From: an uncultured Ignavibacteria bacterium
Lineage (GTDB): Bacteria > Bacteroidota > Ignavibacteria > Tepidaquicellales > OLB5
Direction: 5' to 3'
Assembly: GCA_937873695.1 (NCBI GenBank)
Contig: CALMYL010000026.1
Coordinates: forward strand, 1-47,081
Length of the DNA stretch: 47,081 bases
The notes beneath the pieces are model-generated. The model saw nothing but the letters and a program-made list of their open reading frames with translations, was not told where the DNA came from and did no database searches. The translations under genes and the position numbers were made by a program. This document shows, in pieces, positions 1 to 8,042 of the stretch (position 1 is its first letter; each line of letters starts with the position of its first letter).

Positions 1-53
1 AAAACTTAAATTATCACTCTTAATTTTTTGTCCATTTTTTTGAGGGCATTCCA
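1..53 (-). mobile_element. Terminal inverted repeat, left copy (IS3-like insertion sequence tip)
   Basis: The first 53 bases are the exact reverse complement of the last 53 bases of the window. Read inward from position 53 on the minus strand, the repeat starts TGGAATGCCCTC and contains TGGACA about 20 bases in, resembling the tips of IS3/IS150-group elements (TG...CCC...TGGACA). Identity stops at position 54. The rest of the element, including any transposase, is outside the window. The family call rests on terminal resemblance only. Confidence 0.6.
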
Positions 54-778
54 GTTACACCATAGCTTGAAAACCAAACAAAATTACCGTTTTGATTATA
101 TTTTAATACAAGATAATTTGATTGGTTCATGTTCACCTGATGAACACCTGCTGTGTACACATTAGCCGAATCATCAATTACAAGGTTCCGGGTGTATGAA
201 TACTGGAATTGTGTAAATTTTCTTACCCATAAAGAATCTCCGTTTGAATTATATTTTACCGCTAAAGCATAAGAAATATTATTATTTACAGATGAGCCAC
301 CGCAAATAAGTATATCCCCGTTTTTATCAATTTTTAGGTCATTTGCTGCATCGCCATAACCACCGTTATATTCTTTTGCCCACTGTAATATACCGCTTGA
401 ATTAAATTTTATAGTCAGAATATGATATTCAAAATTTATTCCGCTGGAACCGGTAATATAAACATCACCCGCTTTTGAAACATCAAATGCTTTTGGTGTT
501 TCATCAAGGTTTCCGGGGCTGTTATATTTTACACTCCATAATAAATTACCTCCGGGGCTGTATTTTAACAGTCCATAATCTCCATAAGATGAATCTGATC
601 CTTGTCTTACCAGCACATAAACATTCCGGGATGAATCCTGTTTGACCGATAATCCGCTTGCGGATAAATTAGCTCCTGGGCTGTATCTTCTAACCCATTC
701 CTGTGTTGGCTGTTGAGCAAATAAGCCAAATGTAAAAAGGCAAAAGTAAAAAATCACAAATGTGTATTTTTTTATCAT
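20..778 (-). CDS. Secreted SBBP-type beta-propeller protein, C-terminus cut off by the terminal repeat
   Basis: The product opens with a signal peptide (residues 1-21, ending LFAQ) and continues with four propeller-blade repeats of roughly 50-60 residues. Each carries a core like LLKYSPGGNLLW, ILTIKFNSSGILQW, ALAVKYNSNGDSLW or LVLKYNQNGNFVW, with D-x-x-x-N-[IV]-Y type strands between. This matches the SBBP/NHL-like propellers of T9SS cargo elsewhere in the window. Native coding ends at about position 54: the last ten residues (GMPSKKWTKN) are read from the insertion-sequence tip, so the expected T9SS sorting domain is missing. The truncated product should be exported to the periplasm but could not be anchored or released by T9SS. 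It is probably a broken gene. Confidence 0.75.
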   Translation of the reverse strand: MIKKYTFVIFYFCLFTFGLFAQQPTQEWVRRYSPGANLSASGLSVKQDSSRNVYVLVRQGSDSSYGDYGLLKYSPGGNLLWSVKYNSPGNLDETPKAFDVSKAGDVYITGSSGINFEYHILTIKFNSSGILQWAKEYNGGYGDAANDLKIDKNGDILICGGSSVNNNISYALAVKYNSNGDSLWVRKFTQFQYSYTRNLVIDDSANVYTAGVHQVNMNQSNYLVLKYNQNGNFVWFSSYGVTGMPSKKWTKN

Positions 779-957
779 TACACTTTTTTAAATTTTAAAC
801 CAATTTTTCTTAATCACCAACGCAAAGGTGGTTATGGGTAGTCGTAAAACTATATTTTCTCAAATCATTTCAAAAATGAATAAATATTTATTAATAAGTC
901 AAGGGATAATTTGATGTATAACGTAATTGGAGCAATACTACCGAAACCGTATTAATT

Positions 958-3438
958 TTATATCAGCTGTTCTAGCTGGGCTTCGGTTTCTACAAGGACT
1001 TCGCGGGCTTTGGAGCCGTCGAAGGGTCCGACTACATTGGCTGATTCAAGTTCATCAACTATGCGCGCGGCGCGGGCATAGCCAATTTTTAATTTACGCT
1101 GAAGCAAAGAAACTGAGCCCTGCTGGTAGCGCACAATAATCCTTGCGGCTTCTTCAAACAGGTCATCTCTTTCATAGCTTTCTTCATATGCTTTCTTTTT
1201 CTTCTGGTTCACAGAAGGCAGCTCATAGTTACGCGTGAATCCTTTTTGTTTACCAATATACTCCGCGACCTTTTCAACTTCTTCGCCTGTTATAAACGGG
1301 CTTTGTATCCTGATAGGCTTACCAACGCCGGGCGGGGTATAAAGCATATCGCCCTTGCCAAGCAGAGTTTCGGCGCCGTTCATATCAAGTATCGTGCGGG
1401 AATCAACCTTGGAATTCACAAGGAAGGCTATCCTTGCAGGGAAGTTGGCTTTTATAACGCCGGTTATTACATCTACCGAAGGACGCTGTGTAGCGAGAAT
1501 TAAATGTATGCCCACTGCGCGGGCAAGCTGCGCAAGCCTTGCGATAGGTTCTTCCACTTCCTTTGAAGCGGTAATCATAAGATCTGCAAGCTCATCAATG
1601 ATAACTATAATATACGGCATCTTGCCGTGTTTTATGTTTTCATCATCTTTCAGTCTGCCATCTTTAAACTTTTTGTTGTAGTCTGCAATATTACGGACAG
1701 TCGCGTTGGCAAGCCGTTCGTAACGTTTTTCCATTTCTATTTCAAGACCTTTAAGCGCCATTACCGCATTCTGCGGTATTGTGATAATTTTTTCGGTGTA
1801 ATCCTTTGATATGGCAAGGTAATGATTTTTAAGCTGGTCGTATAAGTTAAGCTCGATCTTTTTAGGATCAATAAGTATGAATTTAAGATCAGTTGGGTGC
1901 AGTTTATACAACAGGCTTGTTACAATTACGTTTATACCAACACTCTTACCGGAGCCGGTTGAACCGGCGACAAGCAAATGCGGCATTTTAGCCAGGTCAT
2001 CAACAAACACATCACCTGAAATTGTTTTGCCAAGCGCAATTGGCAGCGCATGGGTTGATTCCGCGAACTTCTTTGAGCCAACTACACTGCGTATCTTAAC
2101 AGTCACGGGGTTATGATTCGGAATTTCAACTCCAACGGTACCTTTGCCGGGTATTGGTATTATCATCCTGATACCTTTTGCCTTCATGGCAAGCGCGATA
2201 TCATCCTCGAGGCTTTCGATTCTGCTAAGCTTCACATCTTCCGCGGGTACAAGCTCATATAGTGTAACCACCGGACCCGGGGTTGCAATAACTTTTTCTA
2301 TCTTAACGCCAAAGTTAAGCAGCTTCGCCTGAAGTAGTCTGCCGTTTTCTTTGAGCTCTTCATCACTTATAACATCAAGCTCTTCTTTTAAGGGTTCATC
2401 AAGCAGGTCAAGCGGCGGCATTTTGTAATCTTCAAGCAATTCCACAGGGAAAACCGTTTCCTCCGCGGGTTCATCGGGGATAACGTCGCCAATCTGCGGC
2501 CTTTTGTTTGATACCTTAACAGGCGGGTTAACTACGCCTGCATCAATAGCAGGGATAATTTTTTCGACTTCAAGCGGCAGGTCACCAGCGGGCAGAACCT
2601 CTTTAACGGGAGGCTTTACCTTCGACTTCTCGTCAACTATCATTTCATTATCAACCGGGCGGTTTATCTTGGTATCTTTTATGACGGGTTCATCATCCGA
2701 AATTTCATCATCTTTGATGAACTTTTTAGATTTGACAATTTTTTCACGCTCACCGCGAATCATCTCACGTTTGGATTCACGCCCCAGTTCTTCTTCTCTG
2801 CGCTGTTTTTCTTCCTCGCGTTTTTCTTTCATCTCTTCCATTGAAGAGCGGAATTTCTCGCGGAATGACTCAATGAGCATTTTAAGCCGTGCAAATGATT
2901 TGGCTATATCGCGGTCAACAAGCAGGAAACCGAAAATTGCAACAAGTCCGAATAGAAGAATATAGCTGCCAAGCGAGCCAAGCATAAGGTAGAAAATAGA
3001 TGAGAAATATTCGCCGCTTGTGCCAACAAGCGTGTATGGAATTTTATCAACGCCAAGCGTAGTTCTGAACATTCCGAAAAGCGCTGAAGAAAAGATCATA
3101 AGGAAGAGCATGTAAACCGATAGCTGCATCAAAGATAGCAAACTGCGTTTGCGCATCATTTGTAAACCGAAAATTATGAACAGTACGGGAATGATAAGCG
3201 AAAAGTAACCGAATGCGCCGCGTACAAATACACCGGAAATGACAACACCAATAATACCCAGCCAGTTTGAAGTTGTGAAGTTTGAGGACTGATTTTCTTT
3301 TTTGAAAAGTTCGGTGATGCTGAGTGATTCAAGGCGGGTTTCATCTGCGGCGGAGTATGATACAATGCTGAGTACTATCAGTACACTGAATATAATGAGA
3401 AAGAAGCCGAGTATCTGCTTTTTGTTCGATATCGGCAA
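958..3438 (-). CDS. ftsK: DNA translocase FtsK/SpoIIIE
   Basis: This is a septum-located, ATP-driven DNA pump that clears chromosome ends during division and activates XerCD dimer resolution. The 826-residue product has an N-terminal membrane domain (hydrophobic segments near 8-30, 58-95, 103-125 and 143-175) and a charged K/E-rich linker (about 190-330). The RecA-like motor has a Walker A motif GSTGSGKS near 490-497 and a Walker B motif IIVIIDELADL near 615. A C-terminal winged-helix gamma domain (about 760-826, VSLLQRKLKIGYARAARIVDEL) reads KOPS-like sites. The chosen start is TTG. The frame stays open for about 100 nt upstream without an ATG, so the true start is uncertain. It is transcribed alone, downstream of a hairpin that ends the comB operon. 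Confidence 0.95.
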   Translation of the reverse strand: MPISNKKQILGFFLIIFSVLIVLSIVSYSAADETRLESLSITELFKKENQSSNFTTSNWLGIIGVVISGVFVRGAFGYFSLIIPVLFIIFGLQMMRKRSLLSLMQLSVYMLFLMIFSSALFGMFRTTLGVDKIPYTLVGTSGEYFSSIFYLMLGSLGSYILLFGLVAIFGFLLVDRDIAKSFARLKMLIESFREKFRSSMEEMKEKREEEKQRREEELGRESKREMIRGEREKIVKSKKFIKDDEISDDEPVIKDTKINRPVDNEMIVDEKSKVKPPVKEVLPAGDLPLEVEKIIPAIDAGVVNPPVKVSNKRPQIGDVIPDEPAEETVFPVELLEDYKMPPLDLLDEPLKEELDVISDEELKENGRLLQAKLLNFGVKIEKVIATPGPVVTLYELVPAEDVKLSRIESLEDDIALAMKAKGIRMIIPIPGKGTVGVEIPNHNPVTVKIRSVVGSKKFAESTHALPIALGKTISGDVFVDDLAKMPHLLVAGSTGSGKSVGINVIVTSLLYKLHPTDLKFILIDPKKIELNLYDQLKNHYLAISKDYTEKIITIPQNAVMALKGLEIEMEKRYERLANATVRNIADYNKKFKDGRLKDDENIKHGKMPYIIVIIDELADLMITASKEVEEPIARLAQLARAVGIHLILATQRPSVDVITGVIKANFPARIAFLVNSKVDSRTILDMNGAETLLGKGDMLYTPPGVGKPIRIQSPFITGEEVEKVAEYIGKQKGFTRNYELPSVNQKKKKAYEESYERDDLFEEAARIIVRYQQGSVSLLQRKLKIGYARAARIVDELESANVVGPFDGSKAREVLVETEAQLEQLI

Positions 3439-3603
3439 GCCCTCTTCAAATTTCCGGGAAGAGCCTTGAGAGCTGCCCCTGCTCTCTCTACGGGAGGGAC
3501 TTTTTTTATCCTTAATCCTGCTGATAGTCTTTTGGCTGTTTAATTATTTATAAATAAAAAATATTTCCTCAAAAAAGAAAGCTACGCCACCAGTACAAAA
3601 CCG

Positions 3604-3624
3604 GCGCCGGTAATTAACCGGCGC
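3604..3624 (-). terminator. Hairpin at the end of the comB operon
   Basis: An 8-bp GC-rich stem (GCGCCGGT / ACCGGCGC, loop AATTA) overlaps the comB stop codon. On the minus transcript it is followed by CGG and then TTTTG. The T-run is short, so termination may be inefficient and some transcripts could continue into ftsK. Confidence 0.5.
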
Positions 3625-4438
3625 TCTTTTGAGATACTTTTTTCATCGTAAGTTTAGGGTCTGAAGCAAACGCTTCGATCGATTTAATAACACCGTTCCT
3701 TAAAACGGGAAGTATATTATACTTATCAACTTCGCCGCAGGCTGCAAGGTCATCGCCAAACCCTATGGATTCAAGGAACCTGCCGTGTTCTGAATCATGC
3801 AGCATTTTGTTTATATCATTTTTATATGCCGAGTACAGCTTAGAGGCTCCCCTCGAGGAATCGGTAAGTACATACTTTCCCCTGCCGGCAAGTTTTTTAA
3901 GCCGGCTTACAAGCATACCGCCGCATACGGTATCTTCCAGTGAGAATTCGCCGTTTGTGCCTGCGCAGAGAATTATAAAATCCTCGTTTAGCTCAAGCAG
4001 GTAATTTGCAACGCGCTCCATATTCACAAAGCCAAGCACAACGCAGTTGTGCGCGAACTTTGATTTGATAAGGGATGGTGTACCGTTTGTACTGTGGAAC
4101 ACAAGAATTTTTCCTTTTACGGTTTCTTCACTGTATTCCTTAATTGAGTTGCCAAGGTTGAAGCCCTGTATAATTTTGGCGTTCTTTTCGCCGCATAAAA
4201 GGGCCTGGCCTTCGGAGTTTCTGCCTATCATTCCCGCCGAAGCGATGCTATCGGTGGGGATAATTTCCTTCGCCCCGTTTGAAAGTCCCGTTATCATGGT
4301 TGTAGATGTTCTTAGAACATCTATTACCACAACATTTTTATCTTTTAAAACAAGCTCTGACTCAACATAATCATGCGCAAAATACAAGCTTATCTTAAGG
4401 GGTTTGTGTTCCATTTTAGATTGCTCTGATATTTCCAT
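3614..4438 (-). CDS. comB: 2-phosphosulfolactate phosphatase (ComB family)
   Basis: ComB is a Mg-dependent acid phosphatase that removes phosphate from 2-phosphosulfolactate in sulfolactate / coenzyme M synthesis; in bacteria its substrate is often unproven. Family hallmarks are present: VVVIDVLRTSTT near residues 34-45, CGEKNAKIIQGFNLGNS near 82-98, HSTNGTPSL near 114-122, and CAGTNGEFSLEDTVCGG near 158-174. The length (274) is normal. ATG at 4438 is used; a second in-frame ATG at 4414 gives a more typical N-terminus (MEHKPLK) and is a plausible alternative. It is the last gene of the transaldolase-hicB-hicA-gcvT-comB run, 56 nt behind gcvT. No other coenzyme M gene is present here. Confidence 0.88.
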   Translation of the reverse strand: MEISEQSKMEHKPLKISLYFAHDYVESELVLKDKNVVVIDVLRTSTTMITGLSNGAKEIIPTDSIASAGMIGRNSEGQALLCGEKNAKIIQGFNLGNSIKEYSEETVKGKILVFHSTNGTPSLIKSKFAHNCVVLGFVNMERVANYLLELNEDFIILCAGTNGEFSLEDTVCGGMLVSRLKKLAGRGKYVLTDSSRGASKLYSAYKNDINKMLHDSEHGRFLESIGFGDDLAACGEVDKYNILPVLRNGVIKSIEAFASDPKLTMKKVSQKSAG

Positions 4439-4494
4439 TAATTCTTAACTGCTTTTAACCTTTCGTTTTTGAATCCTGCTCAAAAAAACACTGT

Positions 4495-5589
4495 TTATTC
4501 TTTACCTACGAACGGAATTTTCACAACTTCCGCTTCAATAAAATCGTTTCTTACTTTGATTTTTATCTTTGTTCCCGGGGTCGAGTATTTTGTTTCAACA
4601 TACCCAAGCCCGATATTTTTATTCAGGCAGGGAGAAATACTGCCGCTTGTAACATGTCCTATCCTATTGCCATCCGCGTATATTTCATACCCGTGTCTTG
4701 CGGCAAGCCTGCCTTCGACTATAAAGCCTGCAAGTTTCCTTGCGGAGCCGTTTGCAAGTTCTGAATCAACTTTGGCTTTACCGTTAAACTCACCTTTTTT
4801 AGGTTTTGTTATCCAGCCTAAACCGGCTTCGATGGTATTGGTAGTTTTATCAATATCGTTACCGTATAAGCAATATCCTGCCTCAAGTCTTAATGTATCA
4901 CGCGCGCCAAGTCCGATGGGCTTTATATTAAATTCTTCACCCGCTTTAAAAATTTCTTTCCATATTTTCTCTGATGTCGCCTTATCAGAAGGTATATATA
5001 ATTCAAAACCAATGCCTTCTCCGGTATAACCTGTGCGTGAAATAATTGTATCAACACCTGCGATCTTACCTTCGGTGAAGGTATAATATTTCATTGGTTC
5101 AAGCTCTGTATCGGTAAGTTTCTGCAATGTTTTAATTGCGTTCTTACCCTGTACAGCAAGCAGCGAAAAATCATCGCTGCGGTTGGTAAGCTCAACATCA
5201 AATCCGTTTATGTTTGATTGAAGCCAGTTAAAATCTTTTTCAATATTTGAAGCGTTTACCACCAGCATGAAGTACTCACCGTAGCAGTAAACCAGCAGAT
5301 CATCAACAACGCCGCCATCTTCATAGCACATTGCTGAATACTGCACTTTGCCCGGTGTGAGCTTTGAAGCATCGTTTGTTGTGCATTTCTGTATGAATGC
5401 AAGGGCATCTTTTCCTTTAACGAAAAACTCGCCCATATGAGAAACATCAAATACGCCTACTGAGTTGCGAACTGCCATGTGCTCGGCAATGATCCCGTCA
5501 TATTGTACGGGCATTTCAAAGCCGGCGAAATCCACTATTTTAGCATTGTATGCTTTGTGTAAATCGTAAAAAGCTGTTTGTTTAGCCAA
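4495..5589 (-). CDS. gcvT: Aminomethyltransferase (glycine cleavage system T protein)
   Basis: GcvT transfers the methylene group from the aminomethyl-lipoyl arm of the H protein to tetrahydrofolate, releasing ammonia, in the cytoplasmic glycine cleavage complex. The 364-residue product is full length. Recognisable segments are the N-terminal H-x-x-x-x-A-K-[IM]-V-D-F-A-G-[FW]-E-M-P-V-Q-Y type block, [10 protein letters not shown] near 46-55, the folate-site region [11 protein letters not shown] near 110-120, [15 protein letters not shown] near 186-200, and the [20 protein letters not shown] block near 226-245. The start is TTG, one base after the hicA stop, with AAAGGA upstream. The H and P proteins are not in the window. 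Translation is probably coupled to the hicBA genes in front. Confidence 0.96.
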   Translation of the reverse strand: MAKQTAFYDLHKAYNAKIVDFAGFEMPVQYDGIIAEHMAVRNSVGVFDVSHMGEFFVKGKDALAFIQKCTTNDASKLTPGKVQYSAMCYEDGGVVDDLLVYCYGEYFMLVVNASNIEKDFNWLQSNINGFDVELTNRSDDFSLLAVQGKNAIKTLQKLTDTELEPMKYYTFTEGKIAGVDTIISRTGYTGEGIGFELYIPSDKATSEKIWKEIFKAGEEFNIKPIGLGARDTLRLEAGYCLYGNDIDKTTNTIEAGLGWITKPKKGEFNGKAKVDSELANGSARKLAGFIVEGRLAARHGYEIYADGNRIGHVTSGSISPCLNKNIGLGYVETKYSTPGTKIKIKVRNDFIEAEVVKIPFVGKE

Positions 5590-5590
5590 T

Positions 5591-5815
5591 TTATTTTAAG
5601 TCCTTTAATTCCTCTTTTTTAATTCCTGCCTGTTTAAGTATTTCCATAAATGTTCCTTTTGGCAGATCTTTTTTATGATAAGGAACAATTGTCATTTTTC
5701 TTGTTTCAAAATTTCTGTAAATGTAATGACTGCCTTTGACTCTGACAAGTTTGAATCCTTTTTTCACCAAAACTTTAATGATCTCATCCGGATTAAGAAT
5801 CAAACTTTTAGACAT
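5591..5815 (-). CDS. hicA: HicA-type mRNA interferase toxin
   Basis: HicA toxins are small dsRBD-fold ribonucleases that cut mRNA and are held inactive by HicB. From the ATG at 5815 the product is 74 residues and shows the HicA core: a helix (DEIIKVLVKKGF) then KGSHYIY with the catalytic His30, then a basic strand and PYHKKDLPKGTFMEILKQAGI. A TTG nine bases upstream (5824) would add three residues. The ATG is preferred because it overlaps the hicB stop in ATGTCTAA, a translation-coupling arrangement. The next gene, gcvT, starts one base after the hicA stop. Confidence 0.88.
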   Translation of the reverse strand: MSKSLILNPDEIIKVLVKKGFKLVRVKGSHYIYRNFETRKMTIVPYHKKDLPKGTFMEILKQAGIKKEELKDLK

Positions 5816-6041
5816 TAGCTTCAAGTCTTAAAGTATATTCAAGTATGTCATCTTCTGTCGGAATAGGTTCATTGAATTCTTTCAGCGTTTCCACATACAG
5901 CTCGATCGCTTCCCTGGCATTCTTTATGCAATCATCGACTGTTTCACCGTAGGTTACACAGCCTTCCAGCGAAGGAACAGTAACTGTATAACCGCCTTCG
6001 GGTTCTTTCTTCAGCAGCAATCTATAGTTTAGTATTCTCAT
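5808..6041 (-). CDS. hicB: HicB-type antitoxin (short form)
   Basis: The 77-residue product has the partial RNase-H-like HicB fold: a strand pair Y-R-L-L-L-K-K-E-P-E-G-G-Y-T-V-T-V-P, then LEGCVTYGET and a helix ending in AREAIELYVE. There is no recognisable C-terminal DNA-binding domain, as in short HicB_lk proteins, so autoregulation by this protein alone is doubtful. It starts one base after the transaldolase stop and overlaps hicA by 8 nt. It is therefore probably expressed from the transaldolase promoter rather than from its own, which is unusual for a toxin-antitoxin pair. Confidence 0.85.
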   Translation of the reverse strand: MRILNYRLLLKKEPEGGYTVTVPSLEGCVTYGETVDDCIKNAREAIELYVETLKEFNEPIPTEDDILEYTLRLEANV

Positions 6042-6042
6042 T

Positions 6043-6690
6043 TTATCCCTGGTTCTTTTTCCAGTCAGCGAGGAATTTTTCCAGACCGAGATCGGTCAAC
6101 GGATGTTTCACAAGCTGCTTAATAACGTTGAACGGTATGGTGCAGATATCCGCGCCAATTAAACATGAATCAACAAAATGCATAGGGTGGCGAACGCTTG
6201 CAACAAGTATTTCTGTTTCATAACCATAGTTGCCGTATATCTGAACTATCTGCTCAATTAACTGCATGCCATCCTGTGAGATGTCATCGAGTCTGCCAAT
6301 AAACGGACTGATTATAGTAGCGCCTGCTTTTGCAGCCAGGACTGCCTGTGATGGCGAGAAGCATAATGTTACATTAGTGCGGATGCCTTCATCTGCGAAT
6401 GTTTTTACGGCTTTGAGGCCTTCCATAATTAACGGAACCTTAACATAAATGTTCGGTGCAATTTTTGAAAGCTCTCTGCCTTCTTTTACAATTCCTTCGT
6501 AATCTGTTGAAACAACTTCCGCGCTCACGGGACCGCTTACCATTTTGCATATTTCTTCATAGGTCTTGCGGACATCTTTGTGTCCTTCTTTGGCCATCAA
6601 TGAGGGATTGGTTGTAACACCATCCAGAATACCAAAACTTGCAGCTTCTTTTATCTCGTTTAAATTAGCGGTATCAATGAATATTTTCAT
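6043..6690 (-). CDS. tal: Transaldolase (short TalC/Fsa type)
   Basis: This enzyme transfers a dihydroxyacetone unit between sugar phosphates in the non-oxidative pentose phosphate pathway. The 215-residue length is that of the short transaldolase / fructose-6-phosphate aldolase family. Seen are DTAN (6-9), GVTTNPSL (24-31), the Schiff-base lysine K84 in [15 protein letters not shown], and PFIGRLDD. The SAEV segment and PFIGRLDD resemble the Bacillus-type transaldolase more than E. coli FsaA, so transaldolase is favoured. AAAGGAATTTCTT precedes the ATG, and a strong promoter lies about 30 nt upstream. It is the first gene of the operon with hicBA, gcvT and comB. Confidence 0.93.
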   Translation of the reverse strand: MKIFIDTANLNEIKEAASFGILDGVTTNPSLMAKEGHKDVRKTYEEICKMVSGPVSAEVVSTDYEGIVKEGRELSKIAPNIYVKVPLIMEGLKAVKTFADEGIRTNVTLCFSPSQAVLAAKAGATIISPFIGRLDDISQDGMQLIEQIVQIYGNYGYETEILVASVRHPMHFVDSCLIGADICTIPFNVIKQLVKHPLTDLGLEKFLADWKKNQG

Positions 6691-6721
6691 AAGAAATTCC
6701 TTTAAATTATTTGATTATCTA

Positions 6722-6752
6722 CAAATATAGCTAAAATTTAGGGTCTTTTCAA
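6722..6752 (-). promoter_or_regulatory. Bacteroidota-type promoter of the tal-hicBA-gcvT-comB operon
   Basis: On the minus strand, TTG (6750-6752) is followed by exactly 20 nt and then TATATTTG (6722-6729), which fits the -33 TTG / -7 TAnnTTTG consensus of the Bacteroidota primary sigma factor. The predicted start of transcription is about 6716, leaving a leader of about 26 nt before the ATG at 6690. Confidence 0.7.
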
Positions 6753-6770
6753 TTTAATGAGAGGTGACAA

Positions 6771-7220
6771 TCAGTGGTGATGACCGTATAAAATGTTCAA
6801 AATCCACATTAATACGAGAAATAACACGGGAATATACCATAGCTTGAGTGCCGGCTTTTTGAGGACAATTTTCTTTTTCAGGAAAGCAAGAAAAAAAACT
6901 GTAAAGAAAAAGAAACCAAAGATGATATAGAATATCAGCCCAAGGGGATTATAATAGAAGCTTTCGGCAAAATGAAGATCTGTGATGCATGAAAATACCC
7001 TGCCTGTTCCGCAAAATGGACACGGCACTCCCGTAAAAGTTAACAACGGACAGCCGTTAACGCTTTTGACACCGGCAACATCATTTAAAAATGATTTTAG
7101 CGGCGCGAAGTAAACGTTAACTAATCCGAGAGCCATAAGCAGTAAAAGAATGTAGATCGTTTTCCTGCTTTGCTGCGGAGTGGTTTGGGATATGGAGAAA
7201 TAGCTATTATCTAAAGACAA
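6771..7220 (-). CDS. DUF2752 family membrane protein
   Basis: A 149-residue inner-membrane protein of unknown function. Hydrophobic segments lie near 21-40, 94-115 and 127-145. Between the first and second is the family signature G-C-P-L-L...GVPCPFCG (residues 56-71), with paired cysteines C67/C70 that could bind a metal or form a disulfide. The C-terminus ends in three histidines (GHHH). The start is TTG; no better ATG is in frame upstream. It lies downstream of two other small membrane-protein genes on the same strand, separated by a hairpin repeat. Confidence 0.75.
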   Translation of the reverse strand: MSLDNSYFSISQTTPQQSRKTIYILLLLMALGLVNVYFAPLKSFLNDVAGVKSVNGCPLLTFTGVPCPFCGTGRVFSCITDLHFAESFYYNPLGLIFYIIFGFFFFTVFFLAFLKKKIVLKKPALKLWYIPVLFLVLMWILNILYGHHH

Positions 7221-7280
7221 TATTATGAAGTTATATTTAGTACAAGACTGTAATTACACATTAATGTACAATCAATAAAG

Positions 7281-7300
7281 ATTCCTGCTTTCGCAGGAAT
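7281..7300. repeat. Short palindrome ATTCCTGC-TTTC-GCAGGAAT
   Basis: A perfect 8-bp stem with a TTTC loop lies between the DUF2752 gene and the upstream 169-residue membrane-protein gene. There is no T-run on either side, so it is not an ordinary intrinsic terminator. Hairpins of this kind occur as dispersed REP-like repeats in many bacterial genomes. Confidence 0.55.
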
Positions 7301-7307
7301 GACAACT

Positions 7308-7817
7308 CTAAAGGGTTTTTGAATTCCGGCGTTTGTTGAAAATTGATGCGACAAGAAGTCCCCCGATTGGACCGAAGATACAATGCGAAACTATACGGGA
7401 AAATAATTCAACCCCTATCATAATGGGACTAAAGCCATTCTTCTGGTAATCTTCATATACGGTGCGGAGCATTTTTTCTGATTCAGGCGGTATGCTGAAT
7501 CCCCATTGTTCCGTCATTTTGTAAACCAGCTCAACGGGATTCTGTTTGGCGATCATCATTATAGTAGTGGAATATATCACATACACTATGGCAGAAATAA
7601 TTCCGGCTAAGAGTCCTACCATAATTCCGTCTTTGTTCTGTATGAACTGCCCCGCTTTTTCAAGCTGGCGCGCGTAATACCATGTGCCTGCGGCACCGCC
7701 CAGGATAATTCCTGCGCAGCATAACAGGTTCAGTATGTTAAGCACAGGAAAAATGGAAATGAATACCATTACAAATGTGCTTATAAGTACAGGTGTAAAT
7801 TTACTTGGATGGTTCAT
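7308..7817 (-). CDS. Small integral membrane protein, unknown function
   Basis: A 169-residue protein with four predicted membrane segments (about 9-30, 32-50, 66-90 and 143-162) and a soluble loop at 95-140 (VELVYKMTEQWGF ... MLRTVYEDYQKNGFSP). The glycine-rich second segment (GIILGGAAGTWYYARQ) and the overall layout are reminiscent of DUF4199-type Bacteroidota membrane proteins, but I cannot confirm the family. It sits between DUF2085 and DUF2752 genes on the same strand, with a repeat cluster in front of it. Confidence 0.65.
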   Translation of the reverse strand: MNHPSKFTPVLISTFVMVFISIFPVLNILNLLCCAGIILGGAAGTWYYARQLEKAGQFIQNKDGIMVGLLAGIISAIVYVIYSTTIMMIAKQNPVELVYKMTEQWGFSIPPESEKMLRTVYEDYQKNGFSPIMIGVELFSRIVSHCIFGPIGGLLVASIFNKRRNSKTL

Positions 7818-7823
7818 AATTTT

Positions 7824-7875
7824 GACCTCACCCCCCAGCCCCTCTCCTTTAAGGAGAGGGGAGCAATGTGGGATA
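7824..7875. repeat. Intergenic palindromic repeat, copy A
   Basis: A 52-nt unit running from GACCTCACCCC to GCAATGTGGGATA, with a central near-perfect hairpin (CCCCTCTCCTT / AAGGAGAGGGG, 7839-7861). The same outer sequence recurs at 7908-8018. It lies between two membrane-protein genes and has no coding potential. Confidence 0.75.
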
Positions 7876-7907
7876 GATTATTCTTTTTTGTGAAAAATTA
7901 TTTTAAA

Positions 7908-8018
7908 GACCTCACCCCTAACCCTTCTCCTACTTATAATCCCGCTAAGCAGAAAAGCGGGACGGCTCCGAGAGAGTCCCTTCGGGACAGACTGCGCCGG
8001 AGGAGGCAATGTGGGATA
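7908..8018. repeat. Intergenic palindromic repeat, copy B, split by a second palindromic element
   Basis: It has the same flanks as the unit at 7824-7875 (GACCTCACCCC ... GCAATGTGGGATA), but the hairpin tip is replaced by about 70 nt. That insert carries two further palindromes: TCCCGCT/AGCGGGA at 7940-7962, and GTCCC-TTC-GGGAC at 7976-7988. It looks like one repeat inserted inside another. Confidence 0.65.
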
Positions 8019-8042
8019 AATTGTTTACATTAAAAAAAGCAT

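Noticed and set aside
927-1139. Plus-strand ORF of 70 codons overlapping the 3' end of ftsK
   Set aside because: It is the antisense shadow of the ftsK gamma-domain coding region; it has no recognisable domain.
4495-6690. Glycine riboswitch in front of gcvT
   Set aside because: gcvT starts one base after hicA, leaving no leader; no such structure was seen in front of tal either.
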